Shown: piece after piece, positions 1 to 9,880 of the stretch
Position numbering within the stretch: position 1 is the first letter of the stretch
Layout of the letters: each line of letters starts with the position of its first letter
NCBI RefSeq assembly: GCF_012070565.1
Contig: NZ_JAAQRO010000006.1
Coordinates: 52,204 to 116,203, forward strand
From: Anaerosporobacter faecicola
GTDB lineage: Bacteria > Bacillota > Clostridia > Lachnospirales > Lachnospiraceae
Reading direction: 5' to 3'
Length of the DNA: 64,000 nt
Made by a program: the position numbers and the translations under genes
Notes under the pieces: generated by a model
Told to the model about the DNA's origin: nothing
Database searches by the model: none
Seen by the model: only the letters and a program-made list of their open reading frames with translations

Positions 1-1897
1 TATGCATCTCTTTGGTTATCTTCTTAATTACCGCTTCTAATTCCTTCTTTGTCATGGATTCATAATCTTTCTCCATGCTGTACATTTCCTTTTCTACTTT
101 CTTGGAAATGCTAATCAACTCACGAACCTTTTTATTAATGGTTGTAGGTGTAATTCCATGTTCCTCATTGTAACGTTGTTGGATTTCTCGACGACGATTG
201 GTCTCTGTAATTGCTTTATTCATGGAATCCGTAATCTTATCCGCGTACATGATGACACGACCTTGAGAGTTACGTGCAGCACGACCAACTGTCTGAATTA
301 AGGAAGTCTCCGAACGTAAGAAACCTTCTTTATCTGCATCAAGAATAGCGACCAATGTAATCTCTGGAATATCAAGTCCTTCACGCAATAAGTTAATACC
401 AACCAAGACATCGAATACATCAAGTCGCATATCACGAATAATCTCGGAACGTTCTAAGGTGTCGATATCTGAATGCAGGTATTTAACTCGGATTCCTACT
501 TCTCTCATATAATCTGTCAGATCTTCTGCCATACGTTTCGTTAATGTAGTAACTAAGATCTTATTCTTATTGGCAACCTCTTTATTCACTTCTCCTATTA
601 GATCATCAATCTGTCCTTCTACCGGTTTCACTTCGATGATTGGATCCAATAATCCTGTTGGACGAATAATCTGTTCTGTACGTAAAAGTTCATGTTCTTT
701 CTCATAAACGTTCGGTGTTGCAGATACAAACATCATTTGATTAATCTTGCTCTCAAACTCTTGAAAATTAAGTGGACGATTATCCAATGCAGATGGAAGT
801 CGAAAACCGTAGTTTACAAGTGTTTCTTTTCTGGATCGGTCACCAGAATACATACCTCGTACCTGTGGTATCGTTATATGGGATTCATCCACAATGATTA
901 AAAAGTCATCAGGAAAATAGTCCATCAACGTATAAGGGGTACTCCCCGGTGCTTGTCCAGACATCGGTCCCGAGTAGTTTTCAATTCCAGAACAAAAACC
1001 TGTTTCCCGTAGCATCTCTACATCAAAATTTGTCCGTTCCGCTATTCTTTGTGCTTCTAATAACTTTCCTTCTTTTTTAAAATACATTACTCGTTCATCT
1101 AGTTCTGCTTCGATCTTTCCAATGGCTTCCTTAAGTTTATCAGGTGGAACAACATAGTGAGAGGCAGGGAACAAAACTATATGTTCCAATGAACACTTTA
1201 CTTCTCCTGTCAATACATCAATTTCTGTGATACGATCAATCTCGTCACCAAAAAACTCAACTCTCACCGCTGTATCTGTTGATGAAACTGGAAATATCTC
1301 CACTACATCCCCGCGTACACGAAAACTACCACGTTTGAAATCCATATCATTTCTGGCATATTGAATATCTACTAATCTTCTCAAAACATCGTCACGATCT
1401 TTCATCATACCCGGTCGCAACGACAACGTCATGTTCTGGTAGTCTACTGGTGCACCTAATCCATAGATGCAAGAGACACTTGCTACAATTATAACATCTC
1501 TCCGTTCAGTCAACGCTGCTGTAGCAGAATGTCGCAGTTTATCGATTTCATCATTGATGGCTGAATCCTTTTCTATAAATGTATCTGTAGAAGGTACATA
1601 TGCTTCTGGTTGATAATAATCATAATAACTTACAAAATACTCGACTGCATTATCTGGAAAGAACTCTTTGAACTCTCCGTATAGCTGAGCAGCAAGTGTT
1701 TTATTGTGCGCAATGATCAATGTAGGCTTATTCAATGCTTGAATAACATTGGCCATTGTAAATGTTTTACCGGAACCGGTAACACCAAGTAGCGTTTGAA
1801 ATTGATTTCCCTCTTGAAATCCTTTTACCAAATCTTCAATCGCTTGTGGCTGATCTCCCGTAGGAGCAAACTCTGATACAAGATTAAAATGATCCAT
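1..1897 (-). CDS. uvrB: UvrABC excinuclease subunit B (3' end outside window)
   Basis: UvrB is the damage-verifying helicase-like subunit of nucleotide excision repair; it is loaded by UvrA and then recruits UvrC. About 632 codons are present, against a usual length near 660. The C-terminal UVR (UvrC-binding) motif is only starting when the window ends at base 1. The N-terminus [10 protein letters not shown] leads into Walker A GVTGSGKT, and the DEAD-type box is IVDESH followed by ITIPQVRG. The start is ATG at 1897, with GAAAGGAAAG just upstream. A promoter and SOS-like box lie upstream. Identification is essentially certain; only the last ~30 residues are missing. Confidence 0.97.
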   Translation of the reverse strand, partial: MDHFNLVSEFAPTGDQPQAIEDLVKGFQEGNQFQTLLGVTGSGKTFTMANVIQALNKPTLIIAHNKTLAAQLYGEFKEFFPDNAVEYFVSYYDYYQPEAYVPSTDTFIEKDSAINDEIDKLRHSATAALTERRDVIIVASVSCIYGLGAPVDYQNMTLSLRPGMMKDRDDVLRRLVDIQYARNDMDFKRGSFRVRGDVVEIFPVSSTDTAVRVEFFGDEIDRITEIDVLTGEVKCSLEHIVLFPASHYVVPPDKLKEAIGKIEAELDERVMYFKKEGKLLEAQRIAERTNFDVEMLRETGFCSGIENYSGPMSGQAPGSTPYTLMDYFPDDFLIIVDESHITIPQVRGMYSGDRSRKETLVNYGFRLPSALDNRPLNFQEFESKINQMMFVSATPNVYEKEHELLRTEQIIRPTGLLDPIIEVKPVEGQIDDLIGEVNKEVANKNKILVTTLTKRMAEDLTDYMREVGIRVKYLHSDIDTLERSEIIRDMRLDVFDVLVGINLLREGLDIPEITLVAILDADKEGFLRSETSLIQTVGRAARNSQGRVIMYADKITDSMNKAITETNRRREIQQRYNEEHGITPTTINKKVRELISISKKVEKEMYSMEKDYESMTKKELEAVIKKITKEMH

Positions 1898-1965
1898 GCT
1901 CTTTCCTTTCTTTTGTAACTGTATCACTGAAATAATTTATTTTCCGTATCCATACTTTGATGCCA

Positions 1966-2016
1966 ATTATATCATATGCATTTCCTAAAATCAACATATT
2001 TTCGAATGTTTGTTCT
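1966..2016 (-). promoter_or_regulatory. uvrB promoter with SOS (LexA) box
   Basis: On the minus strand TTGATT (1989-1994) and TATAAT (1966-1971) are 17 bp apart, with an extended TG ahead of the -10. CGAATGTTTGTTCT at 2003-2016 matches 10 of 14 positions of the Firmicutes LexA box CGAACATATGTTCG. It sits just upstream of -35. SOS control of uvrB is normal in this group. The rest of 2017-2315 shows only AT-rich sequence. Confidence 0.6.
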
Positions 2017-2315
2017 GTTTTTAAAAAGTATACTTTGTTCATCCCAGCCCCCTCAAAACATAATGTTATACCAGAAATACTATAACTTCGTATCTTCCAT
2101 GTAATTAGTAGATTGAATATGATTAACCTTCATATACATTTACTTCTAAGCATCACATCCGTACAATTGTGATGTTTTCATTTTCGAATAAGCTTCTTTC
2201 TTATATAATATAAACATTTCTGATAACTTCATACACTGCTAAATTAAGTCACCCATGACAATTATCCGATTTTCTATACTTTTTTCTTATTCATCGAGAA
2301 TCATAACGATAAGTA

Positions 2316-2368
2316 CACAAATAAAGGCAAGAAGAATACACATTCTTGATCTGCATTCTTCTTGCCTA
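2316..2368 (-). terminator. Terminator of the ftsEX-M23-ctp operon
   Basis: A minus-strand hairpin with arms AGGCAAGAAGAAT and ATTCTTCTTGCCT is followed by TTTATTTG, about 100 bases after the S41 peptidase stop. Confidence 0.8.
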
Positions 2369-2467
2369 TTGACCGCTTACCTTATTACAAAATTACATCA
2401 TTATCCTTATATTCATATTCCCGTATTAAATCTTCACGTATTTGCCTTTTAGTTAATTAATTGCCTT

Positions 2468-3724
2468 TTATTTATTAGCTTTTTCTTCAATCACTTTGAT
2501 TGCTTCCTGTAATTGGTTATCTTCTGATTTTTCTACGGTAACCTTAGTCTTCAACGATTCATCAAGTTCCACTACTACATCTGGTTCTATACCGGTTCCA
2601 TGAATGTTTCGACCATTAGGTGTATAATATTTGGAAACGGTCACTTTAACGCCACTTCCATCTGGTAGAGGAATTACCGATTGTACAATTCCTTTTCCGA
2701 AACTTGTAGTACCAAGTATTGTTCCAATACCATAATCCTGAATTGCTCCTGCGAATACTTCTGATGCACTTGCACTATTACCATTTACCATAACAACAAG
2801 TGGTTTATCAAAAGATTCTTTTGCCGTAGAACGTACTTCATCGGTACGAGTTCCATTCTTGTCTTCTGTATATACGATTAACCCTTCCGGCAACATTCGA
2901 TCCAGCATATCACATACAGTATCCAACAAACCTCCTGGATTATTACGAAGATCGATAACAAGACCTTTCATACCCTGTTTTTCCAAATCATCAATAGCAG
3001 AACGGAATTGATGACCTGTAACTTCATCAAACTCTGCAATTTGAATATAACCAATCTGGTCATCTAGCATTTCATACGTAATAGTTGGTACTTCAATCTC
3101 ACGTCTGGTAATGGTCAGCTTGATTGGATCTGCTTCCCCTTCTCGTACAACCTCCATATCAACGGTTGTACCTTCCTTGCCTTTCATCTTACCAACAATC
3201 TCTGATAAATCCTTACCTGTAACTTCTTCTCCTAACACTTTGTATACAATATCACCAGGTAAGATACCCGCTTCATATGCAGGACCATTCTCAAATGGTT
3301 TGACAATCGTAATAATACCTGTTTTTATATCCTGGCTAACATATGCTCCAATTCCACAATAACTTCCAGAAGAAGATTCCATCAAATCAGCAAATTCTGA
3401 CTCCGTATAATATACGGAGTAGGGATCTTCTAAACTATTTAGTATTCCTTTGTACACACCTTCGGCCATCTTCTCTTTATCAATTGTATTTAAATAATAT
3501 TTGTCAATTATAGCCGTAAGTTGATTTACCTTTGTTTGAACCTTCGAATTCAAGAGGGCGCTATCATTTGATGCGCTTATAGCTGTATTTGATCCTCCAT
3601 CACTTGTGCCTTCTGTTGAAGTGCTCTTTACGTATCCAGCAAATAATATACCAAAAAACAATGTTGATACTAACAATCCAACCAGCATACCTTGAAAATA
3701 ACGATTTTTCATAAACGCTGTCAT
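2468..3724 (-). CDS. S41 family C-terminal processing peptidase (CtpA-like)
   Basis: This is a secreted, membrane-anchored serine protease of the CtpA/CtpB family. It has a single N-terminal transmembrane helix (about residues 10-30), a PDZ domain (about 110-190, with GIGAYV and GPAYEAGI) and an S41 catalytic core. The Ser sits in NGNSASASEVFAG and the Lys in TSFGKGIVQ, giving the Ser/Lys dyad. Its 418 residues are normal for the family. A shorter start (MKNRYFQG, 3712) is possible; AAAGGA precedes both. It is the last gene after ftsE-ftsX-M23, so a role in processing cell-wall hydrolase or division factors is inferred. In sporulating relatives, CtpB homologues cleave SpoIVFA. Confidence 0.93.
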   Translation of the reverse strand: MTAFMKNRYFQGMLVGLLVSTLFFGILFAGYVKSTSTEGTSDGGSNTAISASNDSALLNSKVQTKVNQLTAIIDKYYLNTIDKEKMAEGVYKGILNSLEDPYSVYYTESEFADLMESSSGSYCGIGAYVSQDIKTGIITIVKPFENGPAYEAGILPGDIVYKVLGEEVTGKDLSEIVGKMKGKEGTTVDMEVVREGEADPIKLTITRREIEVPTITYEMLDDQIGYIQIAEFDEVTGHQFRSAIDDLEKQGMKGLVIDLRNNPGGLLDTVCDMLDRMLPEGLIVYTEDKNGTRTDEVRSTAKESFDKPLVVMVNGNSASASEVFAGAIQDYGIGTILGTTSFGKGIVQSVIPLPDGSGVKVTVSKYYTPNGRNIHGTGIEPDVVVELDESLKTKVTVEKSEDNQLQEAIKVIEEKANK

Positions 3725-3838
3725 ATCCTTTCTTTGTCAGTCCGATTTCTTTGTCAGCCTATTTTTGTCCGTTCGATTCCTTTGAGCTTCATTTTTCTAT
3801 CTTGTAAATCTATGTTTCATCTGGTTCACCAAACAAAC

Positions 3839-5176
3839 TTAATTCACATAATTCAGTGGATTCACATATGTTCCATTCACATTAACACCAAAATGTAGAT
3901 GTGGACCAGTTGATATTCCTGTGGATCCCACAAGAGCAATCTTTTCTCCCCCACTAACCTTCTGCCCCACTGATACTAGCAATTGTGAACAATGCATGTA
4001 AACAGTGTAAACGCTATCGCCATGGGAGATCATAATGTAATTACCAGCTCCTGCACTATATGAAGCTGTAACAACGGTACCTGCTTTTGCAGCAACGATT
4101 GCTGTACCTGTAGGAGCACCAATATCAATTCCTTGATGATACGTACTAGCTCCACTTGTTGGTTGCCCACGGTTACCAAAGTAAGAAGTGATCTTATGAC
4201 TAGAAGGTACTGGCCATGTAAATCCACTTTGGGAGTTGGAATTGGAACCACCAGAATTAGAATCATTGGAGTCAGAATTATTATTCGAGTTATTTCCATT
4301 GGAGTTATTATTGCTCGAATTATTAGAATTATTACTTTGTTGGCTCTGCTCTTCTTTTTTCTTCCGTTCTTCTTCCTCTTTTCTCTTCCTCTCTTCTTCT
4401 TCTTTCTTTCTCTTTTCCTCTGCCTCAATTCGTTTTCTTTCTTCTTCCAACAGCTTTTCAATCAGATTTTCCTGTTCTTGAATTGCATTGGTATAATTGT
4501 TTACCATTGTTTCTGAAGCATCGATATTGGCATTATATTTTTCAACTTCTTTTGACTTCTTATCAATCAACTTTTCAACAGTTTCTTTCTCGTAAGTAAC
4601 TTCTTCATTCAACTGTTCCAGTTCATCAATCTTTTCTTCAATTTTCTTTTTTGTTTTCTCAATTTCAACCTTCGTTTCTTTATAATTCGTTAACATCGTA
4701 CGATCATATTCCATGATCTTCTCAATATATTCCGCACGATTTAGCATATCTGACATATCTGCTGCGCCGAGAATAATATCTATGTAATTGGTGTTTCCAT
4801 TCTCATACATATACTTTATTCTCTTTTTCATTGTCTCATACTGGTTTTTTTCAGTTTTTTGCGCCTTTTTTAAATTCTTTTTTGTCGTTTTTAACTCTGC
4901 AGTTTCTGTTTCGATTTGTTCTGTCAGATCTACAATCTCCTTATTCAACTCATTCAGTTGTTGATCCATCTTCTCAATGTACGAGACAATATTCCCTTTT
5001 TCTTTTTCTAACTGTTGAATCTTAGCCTCTGTTTCTTTCTTCTTTTTTTCCAAATCACTTTTTTCCGTTTTTGCATCGTTAATCTCTGATGCAAAAACAG
5101 TATAAACGGAGGTAAATGTTAAAAGAGATACAAGAAGAAAGATTCCGAGCTGATTCCAACGCTTCCATCTTTTCAT
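3839..5176 (-). CDS. M23 murein hydrolase activator / endopeptidase with coiled coil (EnvC-like)
   Basis: A secreted peptidoglycan hydrolase or amidase activator that works with FtsEX. From MKRWKRWNQLG it has a signal segment (FLLVSLLTFTSVYTVFA) and long heptad coiled coils (about residues 25-250, E/K/L rich). A low-complexity basic/acidic stretch and a Ser/Asn linker follow (about 250-310), then a C-terminal LytM/M23 domain. Zinc-site motifs YHQGIDIGAP and GPHLHFGV are both intact, so it may be an active endopeptidase, unlike degenerate EnvC. AAAGG lies 10 bases before ATG 5176; an upstream start at 5212 would overlap the space after ftsX. The gene is 40 bases downstream of ftsX. Confidence 0.92.
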   Translation of the reverse strand: MKRWKRWNQLGIFLLVSLLTFTSVYTVFASEINDAKTEKSDLEKKKKETEAKIQQLEKEKGNIVSYIEKMDQQLNELNKEIVDLTEQIETETAELKTTKKNLKKAQKTEKNQYETMKKRIKYMYENGNTNYIDIILGAADMSDMLNRAEYIEKIMEYDRTMLTNYKETKVEIEKTKKKIEEKIDELEQLNEEVTYEKETVEKLIDKKSKEVEKYNANIDASETMVNNYTNAIQEQENLIEKLLEEERKRIEAEEKRKKEEEERKRKEEEERKKKEEQSQQSNNSNNSSNNNSNGNNSNNNSDSNDSNSGGSNSNSQSGFTWPVPSSHKITSYFGNRGQPTSGASTYHQGIDIGAPTGTAIVAAKAGTVVTASYSAGAGNYIMISHGDSVYTVYMHCSQLLVSVGQKVSGGEKIALVGSTGISTGPHLHFGVNVNGTYVNPLNYVN

Positions 5177-5216
5177 TTTGCACATACCTTTCTTAATCTG
5201 CATACATTTCAATGAG

Positions 5217-6125
5217 TTACACGCGTAAATGTTTTCTTACTGTGATAATACTACCAATCAAACCAATTCCCACTCCCATTGCTAATGATATTGGGATCAA
5301 CGTACCAAATACATGATTAATATTCAAAAAGTGTAGAATATTCGACAAAATACTAAACTTCTGTCCAATATAGGTAATTGCTTGATTATAGATCAGATAA
5401 AGAATAAACAATGGGATCATTGCACCAATCAATCCAATAATAATTCCTTCAACAATAAATGGAGATCGAACAAAATAATCGGTTGCTCCAATTAACTTCA
5501 TGATTGAAATCTCTTCCTTACGAACAGAGATTCCCATTGTGATTGTTGTACTGATTAGGAATATAGCAACAGCTAAAAGCAATATAATGATTGCAGCGGA
5601 ACCATATCCAAGAAGAATATTAAAATCACTTAACCCTTTTGCTAACTTGTCGGAATTATTAACTTTTCTGACACCATCAATGTGCTGCACATATTCAACG
5701 AATTCTGGTTGTTGTGAAACGTTATCCAGATACACCACATAAGACGCCGAATCTGCTAATGGATTATCATCTTGGAATGTATCGACCAATTCCTGTTCGT
5801 TGGCAAATGTATCTTGTTTATACTTTTCCCAAGCCTGCTCCGCCGATATGTATTCCATCGTAGCAACCTCTGGTCTTGCTTTGATCTGTTCCCCAATGGC
5901 ATCAATCTGTTCCTGTGTAGCTCCATCATCAAAAAAGATTGAAATTCCTACCGACTTTTCCTCAATCTTAACTGTATATCGAAAATTAGCAAGAATAAAA
6001 TAAAAGATTCCAAATAAAAACAGACAAGTCGCTATGGTTCCAATAGAAGCCAAAGAAAACATACGATTACGGTGAATATTCTTAAATCCCTGTTTGATAC
6101 TATACACGATTGAACTAAATTTCAT
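5217..6125 (-). CDS. ftsX: Cell division ABC transporter permease FtsX
   Basis: FtsX is the polytopic membrane partner of FtsE. It passes ATP-dependent conformational signals to periplasmic or extracellular peptidoglycan hydrolases. The protein has 302 residues: an N-terminal TM helix (about 22-43), a large extracellular domain (about 45-170), then three TM helices in the FtsX domain. RKEEISIMKLIGAT is the typical cytoplasmic loop. ATG 6125 is preferred because AAGGTGG lies 8 bases upstream; it overlaps the end of ftsE by 11 bases, so translation is coupled. The extracellular partner is probably the M23 protein encoded next. Confidence 0.96.
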   Translation of the reverse strand: MKFSSIVYSIKQGFKNIHRNRMFSLASIGTIATCLFLFGIFYFILANFRYTVKIEEKSVGISIFFDDGATQEQIDAIGEQIKARPEVATMEYISAEQAWEKYKQDTFANEQELVDTFQDDNPLADSASYVVYLDNVSQQPEFVEYVQHIDGVRKVNNSDKLAKGLSDFNILLGYGSAAIIILLLAVAIFLISTTITMGISVRKEEISIMKLIGATDYFVRSPFIVEGIIIGLIGAMIPLFILYLIYNQAITYIGQKFSILSNILHFLNINHVFGTLIPISLAMGVGIGLIGSIITVRKHLRV

Positions 6126-6870
6126 TTGAATAACCACCTTTTTGCTCGTCATTAATCATGACACCTTTGTTCATTGTTATAACTCGTTTTTGCATTGCAT
6201 CTACAATTTCCACATTATGTGTAACTACTACTACAGTGGTTCCTCTTTTGTTTATTTCATCTAATAAAGACATGATTTCCCATGAATTCTTAGGGTCTAG
6301 ATTACCAGTTGGTTCATCTGCCAATAAAATTAACGGATTATTTACCAATGCTCGTGCCAAAGCAACTCTTTGCTGTTCCCCGCCTGATAATTCCTTTGGG
6401 AATGCTTCCTGTTTATCCGAAAGCCCTACCAATGATAAAATGGAAGGAACATTTCTCTGTATGGTACGGATTGGTTTCTCTATTACCCTCTGGGCAAATG
6501 CAACATTTTCAAAGACATTACGATCTTTCAATAATCGAAAGTCTTGAAATACAATGCCCAGATTACGACGAAACTTTGGTACATTTCTTCTTCGTAATCG
6601 TGTAATATCCTTCCCATTGACATAGATTTTTCCACTAGTTGGCTCGATTTCTTTTAAAAGTAGTTTAATCAGTGTTGACTTCCCAGAGCCACTGCTACCT
6701 ACAATAAATACGAACTCTCCTTTTCTGATCTTTATGTTAATATCCTTCACCGCATCTACATCATTCGAGTAGGTTTTTGATACATGTTCTAACACAATGA
6801 TCGGAGGTTCTATCGGTTCCTCAAACAATTCTTCCACTTCTTTTCTCATTATCTCATGTATCCCTTCCAT
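6115..6870 (-). CDS. ftsE: Cell division ATP-binding protein FtsE
   Basis: The ABC ATPase of the FtsEX complex. Walker A is GSSGSGKST, the signature is LSGGEQQRVALARA and Walker B is ILLADEPTGNLD. The ABC core begins at about residue 25 (IVLEHVSKTYS), so this copy has an unusual 20-residue acidic N-terminal extension. The ATG at 6870 directly follows the U-run of a hairpin and has no Shine-Dalgarno sequence. The in-frame ATG at 6849 (MRKEVEEL) has GGAAGGG 12 bases upstream and may be the true start. First gene of the ftsE-ftsX-M23-ctp unit. Confidence 0.95.
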   Translation of the reverse strand: MEGIHEIMRKEVEELFEEPIEPPIIVLEHVSKTYSNDVDAVKDINIKIRKGEFVFIVGSSGSGKSTLIKLLLKEIEPTSGKIYVNGKDITRLRRRNVPKFRRNLGIVFQDFRLLKDRNVFENVAFAQRVIEKPIRTIQRNVPSILSLVGLSDKQEAFPKELSGGEQQRVALARALVNNPLILLADEPTGNLDPKNSWEIMSLLDEINKRGTTVVVVTHNVEIVDAMQKRVITMNKGVMINDEQKGGYSNEI

Positions 6871-6935
6871 AAAAAATTAGCACCGTATTTGAAACCCGTA
6901 GCCAAAACCCTCTCTACTGTAGCAAATCGGTGCTA
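6871..6935 (-). terminator. Hairpin plus U-run between pucR-type gene and ftsE (terminator or attenuator)
   Basis: On the minus strand TAGCACCG (6935-6928) pairs with CGGTGCTA, with an extra ATTTG/CAAAT inner helix and about 30 bases between. Six U follow, running straight into the ftsE ATG. It can end the upstream PucR-type transcript. No space is left for a conventional ftsE promoter downstream, so regulated read-through is possible. Confidence 0.6.
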
Positions 6936-6979
6936 TATTAGTTATATTTACAATTTCGAAGAATTCACTTCAAAACAGT

Positions 6980-8068
6980 TTAATACTCTAGGCTCTCCAT
7001 ATATTTCATATATTTTACTACCATTAATGCAATCTTAAAGGTAATGGCATCTTCAAATACTCGCAAATCAAGATTCGTACTCTTTTGTAACTTATCCAAA
7101 CGATAAACCAAAGTATTTCTATGAATATATAATTGTCTTGATGTTTCTGAAACATTCAAACTATTTTCAAAGAACTTGTTAATTGTAGCTAATGTCTCTT
7201 CATCAAAATCATCTGGAGATTTACCATCAAAGATTTCTTTAATAAACATCTTACATAATGGCATTGGTAATTGATAAATCAAACGACCGATTCCAAGATT
7301 ATTATACGCCACTACATTTCTTCCGCTATAGAAAATCTTTCCTACATCTAATGCCATCTTTGCTTCTTTGTATGATCTAGAAACATCTTTAATCTCATTA
7401 ACAATTGTACCATAAGCGACATGAACTTTTGTCATTGCTTCCGTATTCAGCATATCTAAGATAACTTTCGCTGTTTTATTCATATCCTCATATGTTTCAT
7501 TCTGTTTTAATTCTTTTACAAGAATAATATTCTTTTCATCTACAGCTGTAATAAAATCTTTCGTTTTTGTTGAGAATAAACCGCGTACTGTTTCCAAAGC
7601 GTTCATATCTTTTTCATTCTTTGTCTCAATAATGAAAACAACACGTCGAACGTCGGTATCAATATGAAGTTTCTTTGCGCGATTATATATGTCTACTAAT
7701 AACAGGTTGTCCAAAAGAAGGTTCTTAATAAAGTTATCCTTATCATAACGTTCCTTATAAGCAACCAATAGATTCTGGATCTGGAAGGATGCAATCTTAC
7801 CGATCATATATACATCTTCACTGTCTCCTTTTGCAAGGATAATGTACTCTAACTGATGTTCATCAAAAACTTTAAAAAATTGGTACCCTTGAATCACTTG
7901 ACTATCTGCTGGAGAATCAACAAATGCTAACACCGCACTTTCATAATCCTCGGCATTGGAAATTGTGGAAGCAAGCGCTTTTCCCTCTGTGTCCATTACG
8001 CAAATATCTATACGAGTAATTACTTTTAAGCCTTCAATGGTATTCTGAAGAATTTGGTTTGATATCAT
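6980..8068 (-). CDS. PucR/CdaR-family transcriptional regulator
   Basis: A 362-residue regulator with a ligand-sensing N-terminal part (residues 1-130, resembling the diacid-recognition domain of CdaR) and a GGDEF-like middle region. The C-terminal PucR helix-turn-helix holds VSETSRQLYIHRNTLVYRLD at about 305-325. Family members respond to small metabolites such as sugar diacids or purines, but the ligand cannot be read from sequence. ATG 8068 has AGAGGAG upstream. It is transcribed alone from its own promoter and ends at the hairpin before ftsE. No catabolic genes adjoin it. Confidence 0.88.
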   Translation of the reverse strand: MISNQILQNTIEGLKVITRIDICVMDTEGKALASTISNAEDYESAVLAFVDSPADSQVIQGYQFFKVFDEHQLEYIILAKGDSEDVYMIGKIASFQIQNLLVAYKERYDKDNFIKNLLLDNLLLVDIYNRAKKLHIDTDVRRVVFIIETKNEKDMNALETVRGLFSTKTKDFITAVDEKNIILVKELKQNETYEDMNKTAKVILDMLNTEAMTKVHVAYGTIVNEIKDVSRSYKEAKMALDVGKIFYSGRNVVAYNNLGIGRLIYQLPMPLCKMFIKEIFDGKSPDDFDEETLATINKFFENSLNVSETSRQLYIHRNTLVYRLDKLQKSTNLDLRVFEDAITFKIALMVVKYMKYMESLEY

Positions 8069-8113
8069 ATAATTTCACTCCTCTGTTTACAAAACTTAAA
8101 CTATCTTAGAATA

Positions 8114-8142
8114 ATATTATCACTATTTTTATTGAATGTAAA
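8114..8142 (-). promoter_or_regulatory. Promoter of the PucR-type regulator
   Basis: TTTACA (8137-8142), 17-bp spacer, TAATAT (8114-8119), about 46 bases before the ATG at 8068. The stretch 8143-8400 is AT-rich and shows nothing else I can name. Confidence 0.55.
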
Positions 8143-8402
8143 CTAAAAAACGATTAAGTATCAATAAAAACTAGCAAAATTAATCAAAATCTATTTCTGT
8201 CTAATTAATTTACTGACTAAACTAATAGGTATTTTTCAATTATGATGTTATATCAATTAGTCTAACCATTATCTTTAATCCAATTCTCTTTTACTGAATA
8301 TGAGCGAACTACGCCCTATAACGCAATAGCCATAACAAAATGGTATCTAATAAATTGGAAATATTTCAAAGTAAAACTTTTATAAAAATAGCTCTAATGT
8401 AA

Positions 8403-8526
8403 GTATTGGTGTTTTGTGTTCCGCGCCAAGCACAGTCCGCTTCAGCTGACATCTACCTTATGTGCGAGTACGCATCTCCCGGAGGGTTTATATACCAGGA
8501 AAGTCGGAGGACTTTCCTAGTATATA
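8403..8526. repeat. GC-rich intergenic element ending in a 17-bp inverted repeat
   Basis: A block of clearly higher GC than its surroundings. Its right part, 8489-8505 and 8510-8526, is an inverted repeat of 17 bp with one mismatch and a GGAG loop (core GGAAAGTC/GACTTTCC). There is no credible reading frame. It looks like a dispersed intergenic repeat, but only one copy is in this window. Confidence 0.4.
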
Positions 8527-8560
8527 AAAAAACTGCCCCACAATTTTCTTTGTGGGACAG
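8526..8560 (-). terminator. Terminator of the UgpC/MsmK ATPase gene
   Basis: Minus-strand hairpin CTGTCCCACAA/TTGTGGGGCAG followed by seven U, 17 bases after the stop codon. Confidence 0.92.
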
Positions 8561-8576
8561 CTTTGTAAATTTATAA

Positions 8577-9689
8577 TTAGTGACAGATAACTTGTTCTGT
8601 TTCTTTGTCGAATACATGGATCTTTGATAAATCCATAGCAACTTTAACAACATCACCAGGTCTTGCAGTTGTACGTGGATTAACACGAGCAGTAACTTCG
8701 AATTGATCGATTGTGAAGTATAAGTAAACTTCAGCACCAAGTAATTCGTATACTTTAACTGTTGCTTCAACAACACTTCCTGGATTAGCTTCGATAAAGA
8801 TTTCTTCATCATGAATATCTTCTGGACGAATACCAAGAATAACTGTTTTGTTTTCATATCCTTTATCAAGTAAGATTTTAGCTTTAGCTTCTGGTAATTT
8901 GATTGATAATGAACCAAATGCTAAGATAACATCGCTACCAGATTTAACAACTTTGCTTTCGATGAAGTTCATTTGAGGTGATCCCATGAATCCTGCAACG
9001 AATAGGTTGTTTGGTTTGCTATATAATGCGATTGGTGTATCAACTTGTTGTACAACACCATCTTTCATAACTACGATTCTTGTACCAAGTGTCATAGCTT
9101 CTGTTTGGTCATGTGTTACGTAGATGATAGTAGTTTCCAATCTTTGATGTAATTTAGAGATTTCGATACGCATCTGTACTCTAAGTTTTGCATCAAGGTT
9201 TGAAAGAGGTTCATCCATAAGGAATACCTTAGGATCACGAACGATGGCACGTCCCATGGCAACACGTTGTCTTTGACCACCTGATAATGCTTTTGGTTTA
9301 CGGTCTAATAAATGTTCAATGTCAAGGATCTTAGCTGCTTCATGTACTAATTTGTCGATTTGATCTTTAGGAGTTTTTCTTAACTTAAGACCAAATGCCA
9401 TGTTGTCATATACTGACATATGTGGATATAATGCGTAGTTCTGGAATACCATTGCGATATCTCTGTCTTTTGGTTCTACGTCATTTACTAATTTGTCTCC
9501 GATCCATAATTCACCTGAAGTAATTTCTTCAAGACCAGCGATCATACGAAGAGTTGTAGATTTACCACAACCAGATGGTCCTACGAAGATGATGAATTCT
9601 TTATCTGCGATTTCAAGATTGAAATCTTTTACTGCTACAAATCCATTAGGATATGTTTTATTAATATTTTTTAATGATAAACTTGCCAT
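8577..9689 (-). CDS. Carbohydrate ABC transporter ATP-binding protein (UgpC/MsmK/MalK family)
   Basis: A cytoplasmic ATPase energising CUT1-type sugar importers. Motifs are Walker A GPSGCGKST, signature LSGGQRQRVAMGRA and Walker B VFLMDEPLSNLDAKLR. A C-terminal TOBE/regulatory region follows (about residues 240-370, with GIRPEDI). ATG 9689 (MASLSLKNINK) has GGGAGG upstream and gives 370 residues, the family norm. No permease or binding protein is nearby and the gene has its own terminator. It is probably a shared ATPase serving several sugar transporters, as known for MsmX/MsmK in Firmicutes. Confidence 0.94.
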   Translation of the reverse strand: MASLSLKNINKTYPNGFVAVKDFNLEIADKEFIIFVGPSGCGKSTTLRMIAGLEEITSGELWIGDKLVNDVEPKDRDIAMVFQNYALYPHMSVYDNMAFGLKLRKTPKDQIDKLVHEAAKILDIEHLLDRKPKALSGGQRQRVAMGRAIVRDPKVFLMDEPLSNLDAKLRVQMRIEISKLHQRLETTIIYVTHDQTEAMTLGTRIVVMKDGVVQQVDTPIALYSKPNNLFVAGFMGSPQMNFIESKVVKSGSDVILAFGSLSIKLPEAKAKILLDKGYENKTVILGIRPEDIHDEEIFIEANPGSVVEATVKVYELLGAEVYLYFTIDQFEVTARVNPRTTARPGDVVKVAMDLSKIHVFDKETEQVICH

Positions 9690-9880
9690 TAAACAGTTCC
9701 TCCCTAGAATATTCTTGATTTTCTCTTTACTAAAATTATACCAATTCGATAATCTTATGATACACCATTTACCCCCCAAAAACCATACTCCATTTTACCA
9801 AATAAAAAAATAGGCTTTTGTATAATTTGTATATCAGCAATTAAAATAGTTGTTTTTGTTAAGAAAATAGCTGAAATTTT

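Noticed and set aside
4133..4516. Long plus- and minus-strand frames opposite the M23 gene
   Set aside because: They arise from low-complexity E/K/R and Ser/Asn linker codons of the real gene.
6871..6935. Riboswitch upstream of ftsE
   Set aside because: No match to a riboswitch consensus I know; kept only as terminator/attenuator hairpin.
8453..8917. 154-codon frame overlapping the UgpC ATPase
   Set aside because: Shadow of the real ATPase frame and the GC-rich block; no supporting ribosome site.
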